Shown here piece after piece: positions 1 through 12,299 of a stretch of 64,000 nucleotides of DNA (position 1 is its first letter; every line of letters starts with the position of its first letter). The DNA is from Rhineura floridana (taxonomy: Eukaryota; Chordata; Lepidosauria; Squamata; Rhineuridae), in NCBI RefSeq assembly GCF_030035675.1, contig NC_084482.1, positions 232,099,943 to 232,163,942 on the forward strand, in the 5' to 3' direction. Both the position numbers and the translations under genes were made by a program. The notes beneath the pieces were generated by a model. It was not told the origin of the DNA, made no database searches, and saw only the letters and a list, made by a program, of their open reading frames with translations.

Positions 1-24
1 TAGCAAAAAATCTGCTATGTTATA

Positions 25-429
25 ATGGGATTATGCTTCCTCGTGTTCATATATGTAATAGTCCAGTTGGTGTTATGTTGTATTAGACGCTGTGTGACAA
101 AGACTACTAAGTGCATCACGAAAACGGATGTTCGAAAGATGTACATGAAGGTAGCAATGACAGAGGGGGAGGATCTACAGGAAGTAGATAAAGTAATATG
201 TGAAATGTCATTAATTGAATATTGAATCTGGCAGGTAGAAACTGCCAGAGGGGGGATATGATGGGGAAAACTGGATAACTGAGAGGCCATTTTGGCTTCT
301 GCAGCCATCTTGGCCTCAGCATCCACCTTGGGTGCTCACCCATCTCTGGAAAACACAAACATCTCTGTCTCCGCAAAGGAAAAACTGACAGGCCACCAAA
401 ATAGCAGGTGAAGGGAAGTGGAACAGTCT

Positions 430-430
<1 letters not shown>
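25..430 (+). mobile_element. Endogenous retrovirus 3' end: env tail, purine tract, LTR start
   Basis: A short open frame (25-225) begins with a strongly hydrophobic stretch (GLCFLVFIYVIVQLVL), then CC, then a charged tail, as at the C-terminus of a retroviral transmembrane envelope protein. About 25 bases after it a purine tract (agaggggggat) is followed at about 259 by TGATGGGG, the same start as the LTR near 9592. Env tail, purine tract and LTR in this order is the normal 3' end of a provirus. The right limit is unclear. It is a broken fossil cut by the window edge; the family is not recognised. Confidence 0.42.
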
Positions 431-1904
<1,474 letters not shown>

Positions 1905-3735
1905 ATGTTAGCCCCCTGTTACATGCAACACGAGATAGGGCTGGAAGATGAGACCCTCAGGACAGATGGCACTCTGTGAGCTACTGGGGAAGAACAAAGT
2001 ACAAGTATGAGTAGCTCTGTGACTAATGACTCAGCTGGGTCAAAGCTGAAAGGAAGCCCAGAGGCTGATGCGCACAGATGCGAAAGGAAAGTCTGGAGTT
2101 GTGCGATGTACACAATAGGAATATGGAATGTGAGAAGCATGAACCAGGGAACGTTACAAATTGTCAAGCAGGAAATGGAATGCATCAACATTACAATAGT
2201 TGGCGTGAGTGAATTAAAATGGATGGGAATGGGACATTTTCAGACAACTACAAAATATTTTATGCAGGAAATGAGAAATTAAGAAGAAACGGGGTTGCTC
2301 TAATAGTGGGAAGTGATGTAGCAAAAGCAATTAGGAGCTATAATGCAAGGTCTGAGGGATATCAATGAGATTTAATGGGAAATGCATCAACATAACCATC
2401 ATCTAAGTCTATGCTCCAAATGCAAACACAGAAGAAGAGGAAATTGAGAGATTTTATGCAGAAGTACAGGAAGAAATTAAAGGGAAATTTAGACCAAGAG
2501 TAGGGATGTTGAATAATCAACAGGGGAACACACTGACTGACTGAGATGAAATAAAAGGAATATGGAAAAGAAAACAATGGCCCACAGACTGGAAGCATTC
2601 AATATACATCCCAAGTCCAAAGAAAGGGGATTCCAGGGAATGCAGTAATTTTTGAACTATTGCCTTAATATGCCATTCAAGTAAAGTAAAGGCTCTTATA
2701 CCATGTATGGAGAGAGAAGTGCCAGATGTCCAAGCTGGTTTTAGAAAGGGAAGAGGCACCAGAGATGGCATCACAAACATAAGTTGGATAATGGAACGGA
2801 GCAAGGAATTTCAGAAGGAAATCACACTGTGCTTTATAGATTATAGCAAAGCCTTTGAATGTGTAGATTATGAAAAATGAAGGAATGTTTTAAATAAATG
2901 GGGGGACCAGAGAATCTGATTGTCCTGATGCATAACCTATACTCCGAACACGAGGCTACTGAAAGGACAGAATATGGAGAAACTGATTGGTTTCCCATCA
3001 GAAAGGGTGTGAGACGGGTGTATTTTATCACCCTATTTTTTAAAATCTATATGCAGAACATATCATACAGAAAGCAAGATTGGACCAAGATGAAGGAGGT
3101 GTGAAAATTAGAGGGAGAAACATCAATAATTTATGATATGCAGATGATACCATACTACTAGCAGAAACCAGTAATGATTTGAAACAAATGCTGATGAAAG
3201 TTAAAGAGGAAAGCACAAAAGCAGGACTACAGCTCAACGTCACGAAGACTAAAGTAATGACAACAGAAGATTTATGTAACTTTACAGTTGACAATGACGA
3301 CATTGACCTCGGCACAGTCATTAACCAAAAGGGAGACAATAGTCAAGAAATCAGAAGAAGGCTAGGACTGGGAAGGGCAGCTGTGAGAGAACTAGAAAAG
3401 ATCCTCAAATGCAAAGATGTATCCCTGAACACCAAAGTCAGGATCATTCAGACCATGTTATTCCCAATCTCTATGTATGGATATGAAAGTTGGACAGTGA
3501 AAAAGGCGGATAAGAGAAAAATCAGCTCAATTGAAATGTGGTGCTGGAGGAGAGCTTTGCGCGTACCATGGACTCCAAAAAAGACAAATAATTGGGTGTT
3601 ACAACAAATTAAACCAGAACTCTCACTAGAAGCTAAAATGATGAATGAAATGATGAAACTGAGGTTATCAAACTTTGGACACATCATGAGAAAACATGAT
3701 TCATTAGAAAAGATAATAAAAAATGTAAATGTACT
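1905..3735 (+). mobile_element. BovB (RTE-clade) LINE, broken
   Basis: From 2107 the translation gives the typical start of the BovB endonuclease (IGIWNVRSMNQG, then VGVSELKWMGMGHF). Near 2500 the endonuclease is cut off and the frame resumes in the reverse transcriptase: WPTDWKHS, IPSPKKGDSRECSNF, DVQAGFRKGRGTRDGITNI, CFIDYSKAFECVDY. The C-terminal part is open at 3179-3754 (KVKEESTKAGLQLNVTKTKVM, YGYESWTVKKADKRK, WCWRRALRVPWT). Several stops and frame changes interrupt the RT core, and the YADD block is damaged. The upstream 100 bases resemble a BovB 5' leader. The element is dead, and the CR1 at 3766 lies against its right end. Confidence 0.85.
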
Positions 3736-3943
3736 GCCTTCAAGTCGATTCTGACTTATGGTGACCCGAGCTCCACGAGCTAGAGGGAGCCCCAGCTGAC
3801 AAAGCGTCAAGGCGAGTTAAGCAGCAGAGCGAGTTCGGCAGCAGGGCGAGGAGGCCAGGGCCCCCCACTCTGCCCGTTTGTTCCCTGACCTCAACTAAAC
3901 TGCAGTCTCCAACCCATTGACGTAATAAACCTTAAACAAAACT

Positions 3944-4846
3944 ATGCAGGTAAGAAGCCAGCAGGGGTGTGGGGGCTTTCCAGTGTTTTGCACCGCCTGC
4001 AGCATGTACGACTATCTGCCTGTTGGACAGAAGTCGTGGGTGTGCTCTCGGTGCAATGAGCTCCTGGCTCTCCGGGAATGACTTCATTTCCTTGAGGCCA
4101 AGGTGGCGGACCTGGAAAAGCTGAGAGAGGCAGAGAGGTGTGTGGAGGAGGCCTTCAGGGACGTTATAGCTGTGTCCCACTCCAACGATGATAGCTCTCC
4201 TGCTATCATGGAGAACGATGGTCTCGGGGAAGGAGAGCATCCAGCTGAGGAAGAGGGAAACGATCCCTTAGAAGGGACCCATTCCTTGGGGGATGAGCAG
4301 CTATCCTCTCGTGCCGAGGATATATCTCCAGGGGCTGGAGGGATCCTTGTAGTGGGTGATTCGATCATTAGGAACATAAACAGTGGGGTGTGTGATGGGC
4401 GTGTAGACCGCAAGGTGTTTTGCCTGCCTGGTGCGAAGGTTGCGGATATCGCCCGTCGTTTAGATAGTTTGGTAGACAGTGCTGGGAGGGAGTCAGTGGT
4501 CGTGGTGCACGTTGGCACCAACGACATGGGGAAATGCAGCCGTGAGGTCCTGGAAGCAAAATTTAGGTTGCTAGGTAGGATGCTGAAAGCCAGGACCTCC
4601 AAGGTGGCTTTCTCTGAAATGCTACCGGTTCCACGCGCAGGACCAGCCAGACAGGCCCAGCTTCGCAGTCTCAATGCGTGGATGAGACGATGGTGTCGGG
4701 TGGAAGGGTTTGGATTTGTTAGGCACTGGGGAACTTTTTGGGACAAGCCGGGCCTGTACAAAAGGGACGGGCTCCACTTGAACCAGAATGGAACCAGACT
4801 GCTGGCACTTAAAATTAAAAAGGTGGCAGAGCAGCTTTTAAACTGA
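3944..4846 (+). CDS. CR1 ORF1: zinc-knuckle plus SGNH esterase-like protein, one stop
   Basis: The frame starts with ATG at 3944 and encodes a Cys-rich N-terminus (CTACSMYDYLPVGQKSWVCSRC), a short coiled segment, and an SGNH/GDSL hydrolase-like domain: GDSIIRN (block I Ser), VHVGTNDMG (Gly/Asn block), and DGLHLNQNG with the Asp-x-x-His pair near the end. CR1 ORF1 proteins are known to carry such an esterase domain and to bind nucleic acid. One in-frame TGA at 4079-4081 lies between the Cys-rich part and the rest, in the context CGG GAA TGA CTT. A CGA-to-TGA change is the simplest explanation. Downstream the frame is open from 4082 to the TGA at 4844. Confidence 0.85.
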
Positions 4847-4965
4847 CTGAGGGGGGAAACCCGACAGGAGCTGAGAAAGGTCCGGTTCGGAATAAACCTC
4901 CCCCCTGGGATAAAAACCAAAGAAATGATGAAATTTTAAAAGGGGTAGGCCTAGAAGTAGGCATT

Positions 4966-7857
4966 GTGAGAGCAGGGGCACAGGATATAAATTCAGAAGA
5001 GCAAAATTACCACAGGCCTAACCACAAGTGCCAAAGACACTTGAAGAGAGACACTGCTTACAAGTGCCTGTACGCTAATGCTAGGAGCCTGCGAACCAAG
5101 ATGGGAGAACTGGAGTGCTTGGTCTTAGAGGAGAGCATTGATATAGTGAGCATAACGGAGACCTGGTGGAATGGAGAAAACCAGTGGGATACGGTTATCC
5201 CTGGATATAAACTATATCGGAAGGACAGGGAAGGACGTATTGGTGGTGGAGTCGCTCTATACGTGAAAGAAGGCATTGAATCCAGCAAGCTCGAAACCCC
5301 AAAAGAGGCAGACTCCTCCACAGAATCGTTGTGGGTGGTGATACCATGCCCCAGGAGGGACTTAATACTGGGAACGATCTATCGTCCCCCTGATCAAAAT
5401 GCTCAGGGAGACCTGGAGATGAGATATGAAATTGAGGAAGCATCCAAACTAGGAAATGTGGTAGTAATGGGTGACTTCAACTACCCGGACATAGACTGGC
5501 CGCATATGTGTTCCAGTCATGACAAAGAAGCAAAGTTTCTAGATATTCTAAATGACTATTCCCTAGACCAGTTGGTCATGGAACCGACCAGAGGGACGGC
5601 AACCCTGGACTTAATCCTCAGTGGGGACCGGGACCTGGTGCAAGATGTAAGTGTTGTTGAACCGATTGGGAGCAGTGACCACAGTGCTATTAAATTAAAC
5701 ATACATGTAACTGGCCAATTGCCAAGAAAATCCAACACGGTCACATTTGACTTCAAAAGAGGAAACTTCACAAAAATGAGGGGATTGGTCAAAAGAAAGC
5801 TGAAAAACAAAGTCCAGAGGATCACATCACTTGAAAATGCTTGGAAGTTGTTTAAAAACACTCTATTAGAAGCTCAACTGGAGTGCATACCGCAGATCAG
5901 AAAAGGTACCGCCAGAGCCAAGAAGATGCCAGCATGGTTAACGAGCAAAGTCAAGGAAGCTCTTAGAGGCAAAAAGTCTTCCTTCAGAAAATGGAAGTCT
6001 TGTCCGAATGAAGAAAATAAAAAAGAACACAAACTCTGGCAAAAGAAATGCAAGAAGACAATAAGGGATGCTAACAAAGAATCTGAGGAGCACATTGCTA
6101 AGAACATAAAAACCAACAACAAAAAATTCTATAAATACATTCAAAGCAGGAGACCATCTAGGGAGACAATTGGACCCTTGGATGATAAGGGAGTCAAAGG
6201 TGTACTAAAGAACGATAAGGAGATTGCAGAGAAGCTAAATGAATTCTTTGCATCTGTCTTCACAGTGGAAGATATAGGGCAGATCCCTAAACCTGAACTA
6301 ACATTTGCAGGAAGGGATTCTGAGGAACTGAGACAAATAGTGGTAACGAGAGAGGAAGTTCTAAGCTTAATGGACAATATAAAAACTGACAAATCACTGG
6401 GCCCGGATGGCATCCACCCGAGAGTTCTCAAAGAACTCAAAGGTGAAATTGCTGATCTGCTAACTAAAATATGTAACTTGTCCCTTGGGTCCTCCTCCGT
6501 GCCTGAGGACTGGAAAGTGGCAAATGTAACGCCAATCTTCAAAAAGGGATCCAGAGGGGATCCCGGAAATTACAGGCCAGTTAGCTTAACTTCTGTCCCT
6601 GGAAAACTGGTAGAAAGTATTATTAAAGCTAGATTAACTAAGCACATAGAAGAACAAGCCTTGCTGAAGCAGAGCCAGCATGGCTTCTGCAAGGGAAAGT
6701 CCTGTCTCAGTAACCTATTAGAATTCTTTGAGAGTGTCAACAAGCATATAGATAGAGGTGATCCAGTGGACATAGTGTACTTAGACTTTCAAAAAGCGTT
6801 TGACAAGGTACCTCTCCAAAGGCTTCTGAGGAAGCTTAGCAGTCATGGAATAAGAGGAGAGGTCCTCTTGTGGATAAGGAATTGGTTAAGAAGCAGAAAG
6901 CAGAGAGTAGGAATAAACGGACAGTTCTCCCAATGGAGGGCTGTAGAAAGTGGAGTCCCTCAAGGATCGGTATTGGGACCTGTACTTTTCAACTTGTTCA
7001 TTAATGACCTAGAATTAGGAGTGAGCAGTGAAGTGGCCAAGTTTGCTGATGACACTAAATTGTTCAGGGTTGTTAAAACAAAAAGTGATTGCGAAGAGCT
7101 CCAAAAAGACCTCTCCAAACTGAGTGAATGGGCAGAAAAATGGCAAATGCAATTCAATATAAACAAGTGTAAAATTATGCATATTGGAGCAAAAAATCTT
7201 AATTTCACATACACGCTCATGGGGTCTGAACTGGCGGTGACCGACCAGGAGAGAGACCTCGGGGTTGTAGTGGACAGCACGATGAAAATGTTGACCCAGT
7301 GTGCGGCAGCTGTGAAAAAGGCAAATTCCATGCTAGCGATAATTAGGAAAGGTATTGAAAATAAAACAGCCAATATCATAATGCCATTGTATAAATCTAT
7401 GGTGCGGCCGCATTTGGAATACTGTGTACAGTTCTGGTCGCCTCATCTCAAAAAGGATATTATAGAGTTGGAAAAGGTTCAGAAGAGGGCAACCAGAATG
7501 ATCAAGGGGATGGAGCGACTCCCTTACGAGGAAAGGTTGCAGCATTTGGGGCTTTTTAGTTTAGAGAAAAGGCGGGTCAAAGGAGACATGATAGAAGTGT
7601 ATAAAATTATGCATGGCATTGAGAAAGTGGATAGAGAAAAGTTCTTCTCCCTCTCTCATAATACTAGAACTCGTGGACATTCAAAGAAGCTGAATGTTGG
7701 AAGATTCAGGACAGACAAAAGGAAGTACTTCTTTACTCAGCGCATAGTTAAACTATGGAATTTGCTCCCACAAGATGCAGTAATGGCCACCAGCTTGGAT
7801 GGCTTTAAAAGAAGATTAGACAAATTCATGGAGGACAGGGCTATCAATGGCTACTAG
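4966..7857 (+). CDS. CR1 ORF2: endonuclease and reverse transcriptase, intact
   Basis: The frame is uninterrupted from about 4816 to the stop at 7857 and overlaps the last bases of ORF1 in another frame. There is no early ATG: position 4966 is a GTG and the first in-frame ATG is near 5101, so how translation starts is unclear. Domains in order are an APE-type endonuclease (ANARSLRTKMGELE, ITETWWN, GDFNYPDIDWPH, SSDHSAI) and a reverse transcriptase (NYRPVSLTSVPGK, QHGFCKGKSCLSNL, VYLDFQKAFDKV, SGVPQGSVLGPVLFNLFINDL, KFADDTKLF), then the C-terminal region (RPHLEYCVQFWSPH, RATRMIKGMERLPYEERL, KLWNLLPQDAV). All blocks of a working CR1 ORF2 look present. Whether it is active cannot be told from sequence. 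Confidence 0.95.
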   Translation: MRAGAQDINSEEQNYHRPNHKCQRHLKRDTAYKCLYANARSLRTKMGELECLVLEESIDIVSITETWWNGENQWDTVIPGYKLYRKDREGRIGGGVALYVKEGIESSKLETPKEADSSTESLWVVIPCPRRDLILGTIYRPPDQNAQGDLEMRYEIEEASKLGNVVVMGDFNYPDIDWPHMCSSHDKEAKFLDILNDYSLDQLVMEPTRGTATLDLILSGDRDLVQDVSVVEPIGSSDHSAIKLNIHVTGQLPRKSNTVTFDFKRGNFTKMRGLVKRKLKNKVQRITSLENAWKLFKNTLLEAQLECIPQIRKGTARAKKMPAWLTSKVKEALRGKKSSFRKWKSCPNEENKKEHKLWQKKCKKTIRDANKESEEHIAKNIKTNNKKFYKYIQSRRPSRETIGPLDDKGVKGVLKNDKEIAEKLNEFFASVFTVEDIGQIPKPELTFAGRDSEELRQIVVTREEVLSLMDNIKTDKSLGPDGIHPRVLKELKGEIADLLTKICNLSLGSSSVPEDWKVANVTPIFKKGSRGDPGNYRPVSLTSVPGKLVESIIKARLTKHIEEQALLKQSQHGFCKGKSCLSNLLEFFESVNKHIDRGDPVDIVYLDFQKAFDKVPLQRLLRKLSSHGIRGEVLLWIRNWLRSRKQRVGINGQFSQWRAVESGVPQGSVLGPVLFNLFINDLELGVSSEVAKFADDTKLFRVVKTKSDCEELQKDLSKLSEWAEKWQMQFNINKCKIMHIGAKNLNFTYTLMGSELAVTDQERDLGVVVDSTMKMLTQCAAAVKKANSMLAIIRKGIENKTANIIMPLYKSMVRPHLEYCVQFWSPHLKKDIIELEKVQKRATRMIKGMERLPYEERLQHLGLFSLEKRRVKGDMIEVYKIMHGIEKVDREKFFSLSHNTRTRGHSKKLNVGRFRTDKRKYFFTQRIVKLWNLLPQDAVMATSLDGFKRRLDKFMEDRAINGY

Positions 7858-8063
7858 CCATGATGGCTGTGCTCTGCCACCCTAGTCAGAGGCAGCATGC
7901 TTCTGAAAACCAGTTGCCGGAAGCCTCAGGAGGGGAGAGTGTTCTTGCACTCGGGTCCTGCTTGCGGGCTTCCCCCAGGCACCTGGTTGGCCACTGTGAG
8001 AACAGGATGCTTGACTAGATGGGCCACTGGCCTGATCCAGCAGGCTCTTCTTATGTTCTTATG

Positions 8064-8875
8064 ATATGCAACTGGCGTGCCATTTTCCTGCATTGCTGCA
8101 ATAACAGTGAAGAGACCTGCTTCATTCTTCCCCAACTACAGAAGGTGACGACTCTACTTTGGCCATCATCCTGCAGTGGATGCCAATATTTCTTCTGACA
8201 AGATGTCCCATATTGTGCAAGCTTACAACCTATATCACAGTCACTTGGGGGGAAGGAGTTGATTCTTCTTCTCATTATCCAAGTTTCTCTGACTAGCAGC
8301 AAACCATACACAGTTCAGTTAAAGCTTCCACTGAACATAACATAATCTGATCTCCTGAGGATGAACTTTGTACAAGCCACCTTGCAAGTCTTTCACGCAA
8401 CCCTACAGTATGTTTCAAGATCACAAAAAATTGTTCTATTCCATAATTGGTAGATATTGTATTCTTGAATGTAATTGATACTCATGCATTGTGCTTTAAG
8501 GATGTGATTATTTAATCATTGCTATTTTTCATTACATAATTTAAGTGTTAAGAATGTTTTTGCTTATAGGATGGGTTTGCTTTTCAGATCCCTCTGAGAG
8601 ATTTCCTAGCTGAGGGTTTACAAAATTTGGCTATTTGTCTTAAGATATGAGATTTGCCAATGTAGAATCTTGAACCATTGCATTAGGCTATGAGCCCGCT
8701 GATCTCCAACAGTTACTTTTTCACCCATTTTTATTTACTTTCTCACTCTGTTATAGAAAAAGTTAGAAGTAGTGAAATTCTTAGAGAGCAAGCTACACTT
8801 CAGATAATATAGATGGTGGCACATAGATGGTGAGATTCCCTGTTTGGCTGGGGAGAGGACGCCAAAGAAGGTTTA
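8064..8875. other. No gene recognised
   Basis: AT-rich sequence between the CR1 3' end and the env tail at 8876. It may be internal sequence of the retroviral fossil that follows, but I find no readable gag, pol or env block. Confidence 0.35.
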
Positions 8876-9540
8876 ACCCTTATAATGCACCCCATTCTGG
8901 TGATTTTGATGTTCCAAATAATTCTGGTCTTTGTCTTAATGCCCCTTGTAATATGCATCCGATCTCAAATGACACAGTTACACCGAATGGAAGTCAGCAT
9001 TAGAGCCCGGGAGGCAAGACTGTGATGACTGAGGTATGAAAGGAGATCTGTATAAGTATGTACAGATGTCTTCAATGGGGGGAGTGTTATGGCTTGACTA
9101 ACCCCATTTTGGTTCAAGTGCAATCCAGGAGGTGCAAGGCCAAGAGCTATAACTCCCACCCCCACTCTCACACCCACCCACCTGATGGTATGGCTGGTGA
9201 TGCGTTCCAGAGGTTTTGTGCGAAGGAAAAATAAGGGCAGATATAAGAAAAGCTACTACATAAATGTTCTTTATATATGTTATCTTATTCTTTGGCAGAC
9301 TTCTCCCACTCACAGTGAATTCCATTGTTTTGTTAGAAAGAGCCTTAGTTTTTCAGGGTCAGTTAGAAATATGCATGCAGATACACACACATACACACGT
9401 ATGGGATCTCCTCACACCGAGACCCCTCCTCTTCACATTGATAAATGATTAATGATTAATGCTACCATACACCCAGTAATTTAATGCTATTCTTCTCTTT
9501 TTTCTCTTCACCAAATACTTTAGGATAATAAATAAAAAAT
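8876..9540 (+). mobile_element. Retroviral fossil A, copy 1: env tail and partial LTR
   Basis: 8876-9031 translates to a hydrophobic stretch and a short basic tail ending in RMEVSIRAR-REARL, the same as in the copy at 38985. A purine tract (ggggggag) leads to an LTR starting TGTTATGGCTTG at 9085. The LTR matches the copy at 39194-40147 in order (aaccccattttgg, ctcccacccccactctcaca, tggtgatgcgttccagagg, aatgattaatgctac) but is shorter. It is a broken fossil. Confidence 0.6.
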
Positions 9541-9591
9541 AATGTGATATTGTGTGAAGCTAGTATTCTAGCTAGCTTCAGAGTGGGGAGA

Positions 9592-10247
9592 TGATGGGGG
9601 ATTTTATATATACATACATGTATAGCTAATGGAGAATTCAATATACATAAACAATAAGCAAAATGTATTCTTTTATAAAGCTATAAAGGTTCATAACATT
9701 TTAATAGTTTAGTAAGAAACCAGATCTTTTTCTATTTGGAGCTATCTCCCCTGACCATGCTGGTTTTGTTTGGAACTACTTGTACTCTGAACAATTGATA
9801 ACACTGAACAAACACTGAGCATCCCTGTACTCTCCAAACATAGAAAGGATTGCATTAACTAAAATGCTTAGCTCATAGTGAAAATGTACTTTCATGTGAA
9901 GTACTGAACACTGCCAAATTCACTAGACCACAATGCAGAGAAGTACAGTACCTATGCAATGACTATGCAGATACCTATGCAATACTGTAATGTCTGTGTC
10001 ATACTGTGTCATACTGATGTGTAGCCTCCTGATTGGTAGATGCTAAAGTCTTTGTCCTGAAATGTATAAAAACCCCAGGCAAACAGTACCAGGTTGCAGT
10101 TCTCCACTCACTAAGAGGGAGACTGACCAAGTGTACACTTGTCATCCAATAAAGGCCGACCTTTTTGCTGCAAGCCTGTGTCTTTAAAATTTTTGTTCAA
10201 GGACCCCCAGCAAAAGAACCACAGGAGAAATACAAAATTCTCCAACA
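9592..10247 (+). mobile_element. Retroviral LTR, family B
   Basis: The sequence starts TGATGGGGGATT and ends CTCCAACA. It carries a TATA-like tataaaaacc near 10065, a poly(A) signal aataaag near 10148, and a U5-like end (gacctttttgctgcaag, then tgtgtcttt). A related R-U5 block lies on the minus strand near 30340, and a U3 piece near 58425. The exact limits are uncertain. It is a fossil LTR; no internal genes are seen beside it. Confidence 0.6.
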
Positions 10248-10429
10248 GGGGCTCTTCTGAAGGGAAGCGCCTCCCACTGGACCCATGGCAGGAGGGGGGA
10301 GGGTGTATTCCTCACCCTGCTGCCCTGGGGCTGCAGAGGCAAGTGGAAACCGAGGCGAGAGGGAAGGGGGTGGCTGCCTCTGTGCATGCACAGGAGCATC
10401 CCCCCTCAAAACCGCCCTGTCTCCCCCCA

Positions 10430-10575
10430 AAAGAATCCTGGGAACTGTAGTTTGTTAAGCGTGCCTGGTGTTGCCAGGGGACTGGCCCCATTTTCCCTCG
10501 CAGTGCTGCAATTCCCAGAGTTCCCTGGCAAGAGGGAGTGGCAGCTAAACCACTCTGGGAACTGTGGCTGGGGGG
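10430..10575. repeat. Palindromic MITE-like repeat
   Basis: The left end reads tcctgggaactgtagtttgt and the right end contains actctgggaactgtggc together with an inverted ctgcaattcccagag, forming a foldback typical of abundant squamate MITEs carrying an ACTACAAYTCCC-like motif. No TSD was identified. Confidence 0.45.
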
Positions 10576-10774
10576 GCTCCTCATGACTCCCCCACCCTCC
10601 GCCAACTACAGTCACTGCTTGAAACGGGTGGTGCACATGGGGGGGCGTGTCTGGGGGGGTGGACTGTTGACAGGGACTTCTGTTTGTCATGTTTACGGTG
10701 TTCAAATATGCCAACCCTTTGGCACTAGTCACAAGGCAACTTTTTAAAATGCATGATGCAAACTAAACTTTGTT

Positions 10775-10865
10775 ATTGTTGTTATGTGCCTCCAAGTCGA
10801 CTATGACTTATGGCGACCCTATGAATCAGCGACCTCCAAGGGTCTTCAAAAGGCACCAAAAAGAT
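10775..10865 (-). repeat. BovB 3'-end fragment
   Basis: On the minus strand this reads gtcgccataagtcatagtcg, then acttggaggcacataacaac, the terminal motif shared by BovB LINEs and Sauria SINEs in squamates. Only the 3' end is present. Confidence 0.6.
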
Positions 10866-10869
10866 AGCA

Positions 10870-12262
10870 GAGATGGCACCTGTCTAATATTTAAGGGGAG
10901 ATAATTCCACAGGGTAGGTGCCGCCACACTAAAGGTCCGGTTTCTATGTTGTGGACTTCCTGATAAGATGGTATCTGCAGGAGGCCCTCACCTGCACAGC
11001 GCAGTGATCAACTGGGTATATTAGGGATAAGATGGTCTTTCGGGTATCCTGGTCCCAAGCTGTATAGGGCTTTGTACACCAAAACTAGAACCTTGAACTT
11101 GGCCTGGTAGCAAATGGGCAACCAGTGCAATTCTTTCAAAAGCCGGGTGACATGTTGGCGATACCCTGCCCCAGTGAGCAGTCTCGCTGCCACATTTTGC
11201 ACCAGCTGCAACTTCCAGACCAACCTCAAGGGCAGCCCCAAATAGAGTGCATTACAGTAATCCAGCCTGGAGATTATCCATGTTGTCCATGAACAACAGT
11301 GGTCAGGCTAACTTGGTCCAGAAACAGCCGCAGCTGTCTTACCAGCAGAAGCTGGCAGAAGAGAAGACTGAGGGGAGGTATGATAGCACTCTTCAAGTAC
11401 ATGAAAGGTTGTCACATAGAGGAGGGCCGGGATCTCTTCTCAATCATCCCAAAGTGCAGAACACAGAATAATGGGCTCAAGTTGCAGGAAGCCAGATTTC
11501 AGCTGAACATCAGGAAAAACCTCCTAACTGTTGGGGCCATACAACAATGGAACCAATGACCTAGAGAGGTGGTGGGCTCTCTGAAATTGGGGGCATTCAG
11601 GAGGCAGCTGGACGGCCGTCTGTCTGGAATGCTTTGATTTGGATTTCTGCATTGAGCAGGGGGTTGGACTCGATGGCCTTGTGGGCCCATTCCAACTCTA
11701 CTATTCTATGATTCTATGATTCTAAAGCACTCCTAGCCACTGAGGTCACCTGGGCTTCCAGCGACAAAGATGGATAAAGGAGCACCCCCAGACTACGAAC
11801 CTGCTATTTCAGAGGGAGTACGACCCCATCCAAAGCAGGCAACTGACCAATTATCAAAAGTCAGGAACCACCAACCCACAGTGCCTCTGTCTTGCTAGGA
11901 TTCAGACTCAGTTGATTGGCCCTCATCCAGCCCACCACCGAGTCCAGGCAGCGGTCCAGGGCTTGCACAGCCTCTCCCAGTTCAAATGTTACAGAGAAAT
12001 AGAGCTGGGTACCGCCAGCATACTGCTGACACCTCATCCCAAATCTCCTGATGACTGCTCCCAAGGGCTTCATATAGATGTTAAACAGTATGGGGGACAA
12101 GGTGGTACCCTGCGGCACCCCGCAGCACAGCTGCTAGGGGGCTGAAAGACAGTCACCCAATGCTTGGAGATAGGAGCAGAACCACTGTAAAACAATGCTT
12201 CCAATACCCAGCTCACCAAGTCAGCCCAGAAGGACACCATGGTTAATGGTATCAAAAGCCAC
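10870..12262 (-). mobile_element. L2-clade LINE fragment, interrupted by CR1
   Basis: On the minus strand the RT region reads MPQGTTLSPILFNIYMKPLGAV, with YAGGTQLYF in place of the usual YADD (11861-12118). It is followed by the L2 C-terminal block RLVWKLQLVQNVAARLL ... ELHWLPICYQAKFKVLVLVYKAL (11008-11241) and a 3' UTR reaching about 10870. The CR1 fragment at 11373-11724 splits it in the opposite orientation. Low coding potential and a damaged catalytic motif mark it as dead. It is related to the better preserved copy at 33040-37132. Confidence 0.8.
11373..11724 (+). mobile_element. CR1 3' fragment nested in L2
   Basis: It shows the CR1 ORF2 C-terminal remnants (tacatgaaaggttgtcacat, gaggagggccgggatctctt) and the 3' end: gcagggggttggactcgatg, then tccaactctactattctatg, then (attctatg)n. 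It belongs to a different CR1 subfamily from the element at 3766, whose 3' repeat is ttatgttc. Confidence 0.85.
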
Positions 12263-12299
12263 TGAGGGAGGGTGGGGGAGGCGTTGGGGAGCCTGGAGC

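Larger units (their letters stand above)
3766..8063 (+). mobile_element. CR1 LINE, near full length
   Basis: This is a complete-looking CR1: a GC-rich 5' leader with ORF1 from 3944, ORF2 to 7857, and a 3' UTR ending in repeats of cttatgttcttatg. The 3' UTR carries the usual squamate CR1 block (gagaacaggatgcttgac, then tgatccagcaggctctt). Three more long copies in the window (29442-30281, 42135-44910, 54055-56550) are very similar to it, so the family was active recently. Upstream, 3736-3765 looks like the tail of a reverse-oriented Sauria SINE or BovB. Confidence 0.93.
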
